Source of the DNA: Vallitalea sp.
GTDB lineage: Bacteria; Bacillota; Clostridia; Lachnospirales; Vallitaleaceae
DNA: 64,000 nt
NCBI GenBank assembly: GCA_025210515.1
Contig: JAOARM010000032.1
Coordinates: 1-64,000 of the forward strand
Reading direction: 5' to 3'
The notes beneath the pieces were generated by a model. The model saw only the letters and a program-made list of their open reading frames with translations. It was not told the origin of the DNA and made no database searches. The position numbers and the translations under genes were made by a program. This document shows, piece after piece, positions 45,379-54,623 of the stretch (its first letter is position 1; each line of letters opens with the position of its first letter).

Positions 45379-47427
45379 TTAATCTCTAATAACTATTTGC
45401 ATTTCATACAACGAATAACCATAAGATTGATTACGATTAACTCCTTTTAGCATTACATATCTACCAGTTACAGGTGCAAAGTTAATAGTTGTAGGGTACA
45501 TATCATCAATTTCTATGATATCCATATTGCTACCATTAACATGTTTAGCTGTAGTCCAATTGGTGTTATTAGACGATACTAATATTTCATATTCATTAGT
45601 CCAACCATTTTCCCATAATAAGTCAACACCTACAACACTTTTTTCCTCACCTAAATCAATAGTAATACTTTCTTCATCTTCCCAATCACTAGCCCATCTT
45701 GTATCAGTATCACCATCAATAGCTTGACTAGGTGAGTAGTCATGAAAAGGATTACTTTCATAAGAAGATGCAGTAGCGGATTTATTAGAAGCTGCATTAT
45801 AGTCAATATCTAATGTAGGAGCTATAGAGAAAGTCACTAAAGTATAAGGTTTAATTGAGGTTGTAACATAACGTCCTCCCTCGCGGATGACACATTCTTG
45901 AACTTTGTTAGAAATATTACCTACAACTAACTTAATTCTACCAGTTTCATTATCTAGAAAAGCAACTTCATGTAATCCTTTAGTGAATTCATAATCTTTA
46001 TCATCAAATACTGTAGTTACATCCCCTTTTCTATAAGTACGGGATGTACTTTCTGTTTCAACTCTTACTTCATTAGGTCTTATTGTTCTACTCATATGCT
46101 TAAATACATAGTAAGCTGGATTATATATAATGTTATTATTGGTAGTATCAACCATCATTGGAGCATGGCAATAATTAGTTTCTCTATGTAAAGGGCCACC
46201 AGATGTATTCAGAACTATATTCCAGTCAATCCACCCTGTTGTACCAAATTTAAAATCATTAATCATATCAAATACATATCGTTTTGCAGGATCAAGAGAA
46301 TTAAGCCAAGGACCTTTTTCTTGACAACCTTCTGTTGCAACTAATAATGTATTAGGATAGTTTTTATGAAAATATGCAATGTTTTTAAAGTCATCTACTG
46401 CCCATGTAGGTCTTTTTACAATTTCATCAGCCAAGTCAAGAGGGCCGTACCAATGAAAACCAATTCCATCAATGTACTTACTAGCACTAGATTGAAGCAA
46501 AGCTTTATTAAATGAAATAAATCCATCACCTTTACCAACTGCACCTTCTTGCTTATCCCAATCCCATACCAATAACTTAACATCTTCAAATCCTTCTTCA
46601 TTAAGACGTGGACCTAAGTGATTAGATATAAAATCTATTGTAGTATTAATTGACCAAGTGCAAGCTTCCCAATTAGGATTGTTCTGTGCCTCATTTTGTA
46701 CAGATATAGAATAAAAATCAATTCCTTCTTCTTTATAAGCTTTTAGATATTCTACAAAATATTTAGCATATAGAGGATAATACTTTGGAAGTATATGGTT
46801 AGGAATTGAAGAAACTGAACCTGCATTAATACCACTACCATCTCCATTACCATATCTTATACCACTATGTTTCATCCACCCAGGAGGTGCCCAAGGTGCT
46901 GCAAAAACTTTTAAATAAGCATTATAAGTTAAAGCTCTTTTAATAGCTGGTATAATATCATCTTTATCAGGATCAATAGAGAAGTTGGATAAATCGCTTG
47001 TTTCGGTTGGGGCATAAGTATATTCAGAAGTAGAGAAATCGCATGAGCCAATATGGGTTCGTACAATAGAATAATTAGCACCAGATTCATCATAGTATGC
47101 ATCATAGATTTCTTGTTGTTTGTCAGCAGGTAAACTATTAATAACAGATACAGCTGATTCAGTAAGTGCACCACCTATACCAATCATTTTCTGATCTAGT
47201 TCGTGAGAGAGAATATTAATAACATTACCTTTCCCCCATGCACCAGAATCTGTAAAGTATAAGGAATCCATTTTTTTCAGAGCATATTTTTCTCCTTCAC
47301 CAAAATAACTTTCCCATACTTGAATTTCATTCACTTGATTTTTAGCATTTTCAGCATATACAGCAGTAATGGAAAATAAGTTAACAACAAGAAGAGTTAC
47401 AATCACTAATGATAGTTTTTTTCTCAT
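45379..47427 (-). CDS. Secreted GH30 glycosidase with CBM32 (discoidin) domain
   Basis: A 682-residue secreted enzyme with a signal peptide (residues 1-25, ending VYA). A GH30 (beta/alpha)8 barrel and side beta domain span about 55-545. Glu246 in SVQNEAQ fits the acid/base and Glu366 in VATEGC the nucleophile. The last 140 residues form an F5/8-type carbohydrate-binding domain. GH30 includes glucosylceramidases, beta-1,6-glucanases, galactanases and xylanases; I cannot choose between these. It is on the minus strand and alone. Confidence 0.9.
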   Translation of the reverse strand: MRKKLSLVIVTLLVVNLFSITAVYAENAKNQVNEIQVWESYFGEGEKYALKKMDSLYFTDSGAWGKGNVINILSHELDQKMIGIGGALTESAVSVINSLPADKQQEIYDAYYDESGANYSIVRTHIGSCDFSTSEYTYAPTETSDLSNFSIDPDKDDIIPAIKRALTYNAYLKVFAAPWAPPGWMKHSGIRYGNGDGSGINAGSVSSIPNHILPKYYPLYAKYFVEYLKAYKEEGIDFYSISVQNEAQNNPNWEACTWSINTTIDFISNHLGPRLNEEGFEDVKLLVWDWDKQEGAVGKGDGFISFNKALLQSSASKYIDGIGFHWYGPLDLADEIVKRPTWAVDDFKNIAYFHKNYPNTLLVATEGCQEKGPWLNSLDPAKRYVFDMINDFKFGTTGWIDWNIVLNTSGGPLHRETNYCHAPMMVDTTNNNIIYNPAYYVFKHMSRTIRPNEVRVETESTSRTYRKGDVTTVFDDKDYEFTKGLHEVAFLDNETGRIKLVVGNISNKVQECVIREGGRYVTTSIKPYTLVTFSIAPTLDIDYNAASNKSATASSYESNPFHDYSPSQAIDGDTDTRWASDWEDEESITIDLGEEKSVVGVDLLWENGWTNEYEILVSSNNTNWTTAKHVNGSNMDIIEIDDMYPTTINFAPVTGRYVMLKGVNRNQSYGYSLYEMQIVIRD

Positions 47428-47590
47428 AATAGCATTCCTTTCTATAGTTTATTTATTACTATAATATTATGGATAAGCATTAATTATACAAAAATTGTAC
47501 AAATTAATTTGAATATAAACTGTATGTAGAGTAAAATAAAATCAATAAAGTAGTAGATATGAGATATATGAGAGTGAAGGGGCTAAGATA

Positions 47591-48060
47591 GTGAAAAACA
47601 AATTAGAAGAAAGGCTAAGAAAATATAAAAGAACCTATATAACATTAGATGAATTAATAAATTTTTATCAAGGAAGTATAGAATATGATATTTTTGTTGA
47701 ATTTATAAAAGACTTAGAAAATAGAGGCGGTATAGAACCTGTTAAAAAATCTGGTTATAATAATGGGTTAGTACCTCTTGCATATAAATATAGAGTTAAT
47801 AAACCATATTTCAAACAAAAATATTATAATAGATTAAATAAAAAACAATGGGAGATTAATTCTCTACTTAGCTTAGAGAGTTATTATGCCTTAGATGAAT
47901 CAATTTTTAGTAATGATGAGCCTTATATTAATTTGATAAGCAAGTATATTTATAATTATGACTAATGAAAAACATATAAATATGGCTTATCTAAAAGTGA
48001 AATCACCTATATCGGTATATAAATTACAAGATGTTGAGCAACTGAAATTACTTCAGTAAT
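47591..48060 (+). pseudogene. Truncated JetD-like (Wadjet / DUF2220-type) N-terminus
   Basis: An intact 124-residue frame (47591-47965) resembles the N-terminal region of JetD-like DUF2220 proteins: RKYKRTYITLDELI, LENRGGIEPVKKSGYNNG and LAYKYRVNK. Full-length relatives are near 380 residues and end in a Toprim-type nuclease, absent here. After the stop, another frame (47978-48022) reads KYGLSKSEITYIGI, as expected of the continuing protein, so it is probably a decayed gene. The recognition is from memory of the pattern. No JetA-C genes are present. Confidence 0.45.
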
Positions 48061-48124
48061 TGTAAGTTGAAAATCATAAGAATAATAATCATTATTGTTA
48101 TTGAGGGGGGATTAAGTGTTAGTT

Positions 48125-48162
48125 GGGGGGCAAATAAATAGCTTAGATTAAAATTTGCCCCC
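48125..48162. terminator. GC-rich hairpin after the flavoenzyme gene
   Basis: GGGGGGCAAAT pairs with ATTTGCCCCC around a 17-base loop, 8 bases after the minus-strand stop at 48170. No strong T run follows, so it may be an mRNA 3' end stem. Confidence 0.55.
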
Positions 48163-48169
48163 TAATTAT

Positions 48170-50434
48170 TTAGATACTTAGTGCTTTTGTATGTGCAGTT
48201 TTGGTAGCTTCAAAAACTCTTCCTGGTTTTCTACTATCACCAATGTAATATACTTCTTCTGCAACATTTTCTTTTACACAATCATAATATAGATTATTAT
48301 TACTTCTAACACCTGCGGCTAGAACAACCATATCAGCATCTAAAGAAGTTTCTTTATTCACAACTTTGATAGGTTTGCTAAATGGTACCTCAACATTAGG
48401 TGGAACTATTGGCTCCCAAGTATTATAAGGATTAGGAACTGTGTCTGATACATTTTTATCTATTATTACACAGTTATTTTTTATTTCTGTAACACTTGAA
48501 CAGTTATGTAGAACGATACCAGCCTTTTCAGCATAATGAAGAAGATGACCTCTATTAGCTGTACATGTATGATTCATAAAGTAAGGGCTCATTTCTACAA
48601 CTTGCACATTTTTTTCATATTCGTAGTGTAAGAAATACGCTGTTTCAAATCCTACTACTCCACCACCTATAACGATAACATTATGGGCATTGTTTACTAG
48701 GTCTGGATTTTCTAAAACATCAATAGCAGATACAACATTTTTAGAGTTAATACCTTTAATAGGTGGAATTACTTGGTCTGTTCCAGTTGAAACCATTATA
48801 ACATCATAATCTTTGGATTTTAAATCTTTCAATGTGATTTCTGTATTAAGATGTAGATTCAGAGTTTTATTTTCTTGTTCTTTAGCTAATGAATTTTCAA
48901 GATATGTTAAATAATTTTTTAGTTCATATTTAATTTTTGCTTTTGAACCTGGAATTAACATACCACCTACGGAAGCATTTTTCTCGTATAAATCAACTTC
49001 ATGTCCTCGCTTACTTAGAGTTATTGCAGCTTCTATTCCAGCAGGACCGGCACCGATTACAGCAGCTTTTTTTGTAACAAGTGATTTTGTAACTTCACTT
49101 GGATAATTAAGTTCAAATCCTGTTCGTGGGTTAACAGCACATTGTGGATGTCCGCCTTCAATAAATTCGTTAATACAACCTTCTTGACAACCAATACAAG
49201 GGATGATTGACTTAACGTCACCTTTATATGCTTTGTTAGCAAATTCTGCATCAGCTAGTAATGGTCTTCCAAGCATAACCATATCACATTTTTTATTACG
49301 AAGAGCTCTTTCAGCAAGGTCTGGATAACCAAGTTTTCCAACGGCAACTACAGGTACTTTTTGTCCTGCATTTGAGATAATCTTGTTTTCTTCAAAATGC
49401 TTTTTAACTAGTTCAGATATTTCAAGGAAACATCCAGATGGCATTGATGCTGGTGGGTGAGGTAACCACCAATTATCATAACATCCAAGATCAACGTCAA
49501 AAATATCCACACCTGCTTTTACTAAGTTCTTCATATAATCAAGAGTTTGTTCAACTGTACGCTCATTTCTAAATTTCTTTAATGATTTAACTTCATTCAT
49601 TTTATCAGTATAAGTAATATTCAACATTAGAGATAAATCAATACGATACATAATAGGGTAGTCTTTACCGCAGCGTTCACGAATTGCTTTAACTGTATCA
49701 ATACCAAAACGTTGCCAATCTGAATATTTTCCTATTTTTCTTCTGTTAAAAGCAGTATTAGTAAGTTGTTCCATTAAGTAACCTTCATGTCCGTGAAGAT
49801 AAACACCATCAAGTTTAGCTTCTTTGGCATCAGCAGCAGCTTGACCAGTATTTTTTATGATTTTTGTAATATCTCTGTCAGATAGTCTTTTACAAGGTAC
49901 TTTACTCATATAGAAGTTTGGGTTCCATGATGCACTGACAGGCATTTTATGTTTTGTAACTAGACACTGTGGATTTCCAACTCTTCCCATTCCAGGCGTC
50001 AATTGAATAAATATTGTTGCTCCATGAGAATGACATGCAGAAGATAAATCTCTCCAACCAGAGAATACAGTTCTGCTTCTATCAATTCTTGGGAAAATAG
50101 ATAAATCACCTTTTTCCGTTAATGAGTTATCAATACCCATACTGGTTGGGATAAGTCCAGTAGTTATAAGACCTACGCCACCTTTTGCTCTTTCTTCAAA
50201 GTAAGCAATCATATCTTTGCTTGGTCTACCAGTTTCATCAGCCATGCAAATATTTCCCATTGGTGCCATTACAATTCTATTTTTTACTTTTAAGCGATTT
50301 ATTTGGATTGGTGAGAATAACTCATTATATGGATACAAGTCTTTAGTCATCTTTGGAATATCATATTTTTTATTGAACCAATCTCCAAAATTATTTTCTA
50401 AGTTATTTAGAATTTCATTATATTGCTTGCTCAT
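48170..50434 (-). CDS. Enoate/2,4-dienoyl-CoA reductase-type flavoprotein
   Basis: A 754-residue fusion. Residues 1-400 are the old yellow enzyme barrel with VYLHGHEGYLMEQ at the active site. IPCIGCQEGC and the later PQCAVNP supply the four Cys of the 4Fe-4S linker. AAVIGAGPAGIEAA is the FAD site and NVIVIGGGVVGFETA the NAD(P)H site. This group (BaiCD/BaiH, FldZ, FadH) reduces activated C=C bonds with electrons passed through FAD, FeS and FMN. The substrate is unknown. It is downstream of the double-cupin gene by 22 bases and probably in its operon. Confidence 0.88.
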   Translation of the reverse strand: MSKQYNEILNNLENNFGDWFNKKYDIPKMTKDLYPYNELFSPIQINRLKVKNRIVMAPMGNICMADETGRPSKDMIAYFEERAKGGVGLITTGLIPTSMGIDNSLTEKGDLSIFPRIDRSRTVFSGWRDLSSACHSHGATIFIQLTPGMGRVGNPQCLVTKHKMPVSASWNPNFYMSKVPCKRLSDRDITKIIKNTGQAAADAKEAKLDGVYLHGHEGYLMEQLTNTAFNRRKIGKYSDWQRFGIDTVKAIRERCGKDYPIMYRIDLSLMLNITYTDKMNEVKSLKKFRNERTVEQTLDYMKNLVKAGVDIFDVDLGCYDNWWLPHPPASMPSGCFLEISELVKKHFEENKIISNAGQKVPVVAVGKLGYPDLAERALRNKKCDMVMLGRPLLADAEFANKAYKGDVKSIIPCIGCQEGCINEFIEGGHPQCAVNPRTGFELNYPSEVTKSLVTKKAAVIGAGPAGIEAAITLSKRGHEVDLYEKNASVGGMLIPGSKAKIKYELKNYLTYLENSLAKEQENKTLNLHLNTEITLKDLKSKDYDVIMVSTGTDQVIPPIKGINSKNVVSAIDVLENPDLVNNAHNVIVIGGGVVGFETAYFLHYEYEKNVQVVEMSPYFMNHTCTANRGHLLHYAEKAGIVLHNCSSVTEIKNNCVIIDKNVSDTVPNPYNTWEPIVPPNVEVPFSKPIKVVNKETSLDADMVVLAAGVRSNNNLYYDCVKENVAEEVYYIGDSRKPGRVFEATKTAHTKALSI

Positions 50435-50456
50435 AATAATCTCCTTCTCACTTCTA

Positions 50457-51359
50457 TTATTTTACCTCAATAGGTTTTGTAATATATTCAGCACCCATAT
50501 AAACTGGACAAGCTCCACCGAATTTACCTGGCTGTACTTTAATTGCTTCAATTGCATGTGGTAAGTGAGCAGGAATATAAACAGCTGATGGTACAGGCAC
50601 TTCATAAGTTTCATTTCCTAATGTTATTTTGAACAGAGCAGTATTATCTTCTCCAATCAATAAATACATTTCATCTTCATCGTGGATATGAGGAACGGCT
50701 TTACCCATCATACCATTTTCAATGGCATTACTTATGTTTTCTGTAGCTTTCATAAGTGCTGGACATACCCATACATTAGCTTCCTTAACTAAATCACTAC
50801 TCATAATTACTGGATAGCCTTTTTCTGTGATACCGCCTTCGTGATGTGGTAAATCTTTTGTCCATTGCATTTCTTTTACTACTAAATGAGATGTGTCTTC
50901 TAATGTTTTTGGATTTTCTGGAACTGGAAGAGTATCATATGTTGTACCAAAATAAATAGGGCAAGCTCCACCAAATTTACCTTCACCAGCTTTAATAGGT
51001 ACTATTGAATGTGGTAAACCAGCAGGAATATAAACAGCAGCTGGAGGTGTTAATTCATAAGAATCATTACCTAGCGTTACTGAAATTACACAAGAACCTT
51101 CTTCTCCTACGATTAAATACATTTCATCACCATTATGGATATGTGGGACGGCTTTACCCATCATACCACTTTCAATAGCCATACTTACTTTTGCATCAGC
51201 TTTCATAAGTGCTGGACAAACCCATACTTTGGATTCTTTAACTAAATCATTACTCATAATTACAGGATAGCCTTTTTCTCCTATTGAACCTTCATGATGT
51301 GGTAAGTCTTTAACCCATTGCATTCCTCTAACTATTAAGTGTTCGTATTTGTTTGACAT
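50457..51359 (-). CDS. Double-cupin protein (internal duplication)
   Basis: A 300-residue protein made of two close copies of about 145 residues. Each has MQWxKDLPHHEG, SxDLVKEExVWVCPALMK-like text, MMGKAVPHIH followed by DEMYL, and YIPAxLPHxI. The His-x-His and Glu of PHIHxxDEMY and the late His form a cupin metal site in each half. The two halves are very alike, so the duplication is recent or kept by selection. No named enzyme is recognised. ATG 51359 has TGGAGG upstream. It is likely the first gene of the unit with the flavoenzyme. Confidence 0.8.
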   Translation of the reverse strand: MSNKYEHLIVRGMQWVKDLPHHEGSIGEKGYPVIMSNDLVKESKVWVCPALMKADAKVSMAIESGMMGKAVPHIHNGDEMYLIVGEEGSCVISVTLGNDSYELTPPAAVYIPAGLPHSIVPIKAGEGKFGGACPIYFGTTYDTLPVPENPKTLEDTSHLVVKEMQWTKDLPHHEGGITEKGYPVIMSSDLVKEANVWVCPALMKATENISNAIENGMMGKAVPHIHDEDEMYLLIGEDNTALFKITLGNETYEVPVPSAVYIPAHLPHAIEAIKVQPGKFGGACPVYMGAEYITKPIEVK

Positions 51360-51388
51360 AATATTACCTCCAAATAATTTTGTCTTTA

Positions 51389-51404
51389 ACATACCGCGGT
51401 ATGT
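51389..51404. promoter_or_regulatory. Palindromic operator, probably for the TetR regulator
   Basis: ACATACCGCGGTATGT is a perfect 16-bp palindrome, strikingly GC-rich for the region, 30 bases upstream of the double-cupin start. TetR-family operators often have this length and symmetry. Confidence 0.75.
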
Positions 51405-51607
51405 GAGAATGTTAAAATTATAACATGATAAATCAATAATTACAAGCGTGATTTTAAATCTTAGCCTATAAAAGTTTATTTGTAGTTACATTTTGGTTAT
51501 GTTATAATTTTATACATAAATTTTTAATAAATGATATCATTTGTGTAATATAATAAAATTAATATATAAATACAATTATAGAATTTACAAATAATTAGGA
51601 GAAAGAA

Positions 51608-52201
51608 ATGATAAATCGTAATTTACAGGCTAAACAAACGAAGGAAAAAATAAGACAAACTGCTTTTGATTTAATTCTTGAATCAAGTTTTGATAAAGTA
51701 TCTATTAACCAAATATGTAAAAAAGCAGAAGTAACTAAAGGAGCTTTTTATCATCATTATAAATCGAAATCTGATATTGTCATAGAAATGTATGAAGTTA
51801 ACGTGCTTTCTAAACTGAATCTAAGTGAAATTGTAGAAAGTTCAAAGACATCTTTTGAAAAAATTCACGATTCTATTTTAACATATTTGCATTTATTGTT
51901 TGCAGACAGTCATGCTTTTGTAAGGCAAGTATTAATTCATGAAATAACTACAGATGAATCAGTTTTCTTAACTGAAGGTGTAAAAACCTATGATATTCTC
52001 AAAAATATTATAGAAGAAGGGCAACATAACAAGGAAATAAGAACCGATCTATCAAGTAATAGAATTACTAATTCGCTAGTAATATTCATAAGAGGAACAT
52101 CTTATGATTATTTTATAAAAAAATGTAGTTATGACTTTTTTGAAAGAGTTGAATCTGATATGAAGGTTTATTTAGAATGGTTAAGGTATGTTGATAAATA
52201 G
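51608..52201 (+). CDS. TetR/AcrR-family regulator
   Basis: A 197-residue regulator with an N-terminal helix-turn-helix (VSINQICKKAEVTKGAFYHH) and a variable C-terminal ligand domain. It is divergent from the double-cupin and flavoenzyme unit and likely represses it at the palindrome 51389-51404. The inducer may be the flavoenzyme substrate (inference). AGGAG precedes ATG 51608. Confidence 0.88.
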   Translation: MINRNLQAKQTKEKIRQTAFDLILESSFDKVSINQICKKAEVTKGAFYHHYKSKSDIVIEMYEVNVLSKLNLSEIVESSKTSFEKIHDSILTYLHLLFADSHAFVRQVLIHEITTDESVFLTEGVKTYDILKNIIEEGQHNKEIRTDLSSNRITNSLVIFIRGTSYDYFIKKCSYDFFERVESDMKVYLEWLRYVDK

Positions 52202-52211
52202 AGCAGATATA

Positions 52212-52263
52212 ATATTCTATTCTATTTTTTATTAATGTTTTTCTATAGCTAAGAATAGAATAT
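52212..52263 (+). terminator. Possible terminator after the TetR gene
   Basis: ATATTCTATTCT (52212-52223) pairs exactly with AGAATAGAATAT (52252-52263); the T run is in the loop, not after it, so function is uncertain. Confidence 0.4.
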
Positions 52264-52293
52264 AATAAAGATGGGATAAAGTTGGGTAGAACC

Positions 52294-52863
52294 ATGAAAA
52301 AAAGAATGCATTTAGATAGGAAGGGCATAACTAAGATTATTGGCATATTGTTAATTATTCTAGCTATTATGATGTTAAGTAATATGTTGATTGAAAAGAC
52401 AATAGAAACATTATCAGTTAGCAAAAAGTCGTTGCCAATATATTGTGTTGATACAGATGAGAAAAAAATTGCTATTAGCTTTGATGCTGCATGGGGAAAT
52501 GATGATACAGATGATTTATTAGCTATTTTGAAGGAATACAATATAAAAACTACATTCTTCTTAGTATCTATGTGGGTAGAGAAGTATCCAGATGATGTTA
52601 AGAGAATGATTGAAGAAGGTCATGATATAGGTAATCACTCAAGCACACATCCACATATGACAAAGTTATCCAAAGAAGGAGTTAAAAAAGAGTTGATGGG
52701 TGCTCATGATAAAGTTAAAGAATTGACAGGATATGAAATGGAGTTATTTAGACCTCCTTTTGGAGATTATAATGATAGTTTAGTTGAGACAGCTAAGGAG
52801 TGTGGATATTATACTATTCAGTGGGACGTTGAATTAATTGATATGAAAGTAAAGTATACTTAG
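52294..52863 (+). CDS. Polysaccharide deacetylase, 5' part, interrupted by the element
   Basis: The N-terminal part of a NodB-type deacetylase. A membrane helix (about residues 12-34) precedes the catalytic domain with SFDAAWGNDDT (motif 1), GHDIGNHSSTHPHM (motif 2) and LFRPPFGDYND (motif 3). True gene sequence ends at 52832 in QWDV; the last ten codons and the stop belong to the inserted element. Motifs 4 and 5 are in 57740-57977, so this part should be inactive alone. ATG 52294 or a TTG at 52282 may start it; neither has a strong ribosome site. The family acts on cell wall or cortex glycans. Confidence 0.88.
   Translation: MKKRMHLDRKGITKIIGILLIILAIMMLSNMLIEKTIETLSVSKKSLPIYCVDTDEKKIAISFDAAWGNDDTDDLLAILKEYNIKTTFFLVSMWVEKYPDDVKRMIEEGHDIGNHSSTHPHMTKLSKEGVKKELMGAHDKVKELTGYEMELFRPPFGDYNDSLVETAKECGYYTIQWDVELIDMKVKYT
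52830..52832 (+). other. Left junction core (attL) of the intervening element
   Basis: The triplet TGA is shared with the right junction at 57737-57739. To the left is deacetylase code (CAGTGGGACGT), to the right element DNA. Serine recombinases cross over at a central dinucleotide, here probably GA. Confidence 0.65.
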
Positions 52864-53078
52864 CTCTATAAAAAAGTATTATTAATTTATTTATAACTAA
52901 TAATCTATTGTCGTCGTGAAAACTATAGAAAGATTATATTATAAATATATCTATAGAACTTTTCATATGTGAAATATTTTGTTATAATATTACATAAATA
53001 AAATATATTGTTACGCAAATACATATATATACTTTTTTGTAGACATATATTAATTAAACGCAAATAGGAGGAGTTATA

Positions 53079-54572
53079 ATGAAAAGTAGAAAATTAATTG
53101 TATTAGTTTTATTTTGTCTTTGCATTTTAGCAACAAATAGTTATGCCAGTGAAAATAAAAGGAATATAGTTGGACAACCTATTAAATATATGCTAGAAGA
53201 CGAAGGGGTAGTAACGGTTCAACAGGTAACAGCAGTTATTATAAATAATGATATTGAATTTAGAATCTATTTTAAAGATAATGAGTTAACTTCGTTTAGT
53301 TTTTTCAATCCCCCATTAGGTAATATAATGTCGATATATGGAGAGGTACCTGCTGGTACTAACGAGGAAGGGATTTTAAGAATAAAATGCTCTTTAGAGG
53401 AGTTTAAGAAATTTGGGGCAATTACAATCAAATTATTTACAGAGTATTCCCATGAGAGCTGGATATATTTAGAACCTCCTAAAATTAGATATGACAGAAT
53501 ACCTAAAGTGTTTCAAGTAGAAGATAAAAATCTAATGGAAGCTATAAAAAACAAATTAGGAACAGATATAGTTTTTACTGATCAATTGAAAAAGATAACA
53601 TGGTTAACTGGGAATGGTAAGAAAATCACTAATTTAAAAGGTTTAGAAAAGTTAACTGAGTTAATATATTTAGATCTAGGAAATAATGATATACAAGATA
53701 TAAGTGCGCTAAGTAGATTAACTAAACTTAAATATCTTAGTCTACAAAATAATAAAATATCAGATATAAGTAGTCTTGAAGATTTAGTTAATTTAGAACA
53801 ATTAAGCTTAAAAAACAATAATATAAAAGATGTAAGTAGCCTTGCACATCATAAAAAATTAAAAGAGTTATTCCTTGCAAATAATGATATTAATAATTTT
53901 TCAATACTCAAAGATACATATAAAAACTTAAAAAATAATGATTTTGAAGAAAATTTTATTGGAGTATTAATAAAAGAAGGAGCATTTAAAGATATTAATT
54001 TTTTAAAAGCTAATGAGGAGAAAATAATAAACCATACAGTAAATAAATTTAATGATATATCATCAGGAATTTGGTATACAAAAAGTGTTGCATATGTTTT
54101 TGCAATGGGAGTTATGGACGGTTATTCAGATAAATCATTCATACCAAACGGATCAATAACTATAGATCAGTTTATTAAAATTGTTATATCTACGTTAGGA
54201 TATGTTATTGATAAAGGGAAAGATTATTGGGCTCAACCTTATATTGATAAAGCTGTACAATTAAAAATAATTAATGAAGGCGAATTTATTAATTATAAAA
54301 GGCAAATTACAAGAGGAGAAATAGCTCTAATTATTGCAAGAGTAATAAGTGACGAAGATAAGCAAAGTAATATTGAGGATTATAAAGAAAAAATAGCTGA
54401 TTATGACTTAATACCTGATAAATATAAAGAAAGTGTTCTTTTAGTATATTCAAAAGGTATTATATCTGGATACCCAGACAATACTTTCAGATACAATGAG
54501 ACTGCTTCAAGAGCAGGGGCTACTTCTATTATAGTAAAACTAATCGACCATTCAGCTAGAAATAAGAATTAA
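53079..54572 (+). CDS. Secreted leucine-rich repeat protein with SLH domains
   Basis: A 497-residue surface protein with a signal peptide (residues 1-24, ending SYA). It has a beta domain, then about five internalin-type 22-residue leucine-rich repeats (LTELIYLDLGNNDIQDISAL and on, about 190-290), and C-terminal S-layer homology units (GIWYTKSVAYVFAMGVMDGY, GIISGYPDNTF). The SLH part would tie it to cell-wall polymer. It is cargo within the element; its link to recombination is unknown. AGGAGG precedes ATG 53079. Confidence 0.87.
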   Translation: MKSRKLIVLVLFCLCILATNSYASENKRNIVGQPIKYMLEDEGVVTVQQVTAVIINNDIEFRIYFKDNELTSFSFFNPPLGNIMSIYGEVPAGTNEEGILRIKCSLEEFKKFGAITIKLFTEYSHESWIYLEPPKIRYDRIPKVFQVEDKNLMEAIKNKLGTDIVFTDQLKKITWLTGNGKKITNLKGLEKLTELIYLDLGNNDIQDISALSRLTKLKYLSLQNNKISDISSLEDLVNLEQLSLKNNNIKDVSSLAHHKKLKELFLANNDINNFSILKDTYKNLKNNDFEENFIGVLIKEGAFKDINFLKANEEKIINHTVNKFNDISSGIWYTKSVAYVFAMGVMDGYSDKSFIPNGSITIDQFIKIVISTLGYVIDKGKDYWAQPYIDKAVQLKIINEGEFINYKRQITRGEIALIIARVISDEDKQSNIEDYKEKIADYDLIPDKYKESVLLVYSKGIISGYPDNTFRYNETASRAGATSIIVKLIDHSARNKN

Positions 54573-54591
54573 TAATATGTATGTAAGATAA

Positions 54592-54621
54592 AAGAAGGGG
54601 CTTTAATTATATCCCCTTCTT
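54592..54621. terminator. Bidirectional terminator between LRR-SLH gene and recombinase
   Basis: AAGAAGGGG pairs with CCCCTTCTT around a 12-base loop, between the two converging stops. Confidence 0.82.
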
Positions 54622-54623
54622 AA

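Noticed and set aside
47591..47965. Full Wadjet defence system
   Set aside because: Only a JetD-like N-terminal fragment is present; no JetA, JetB or JetC nearby.
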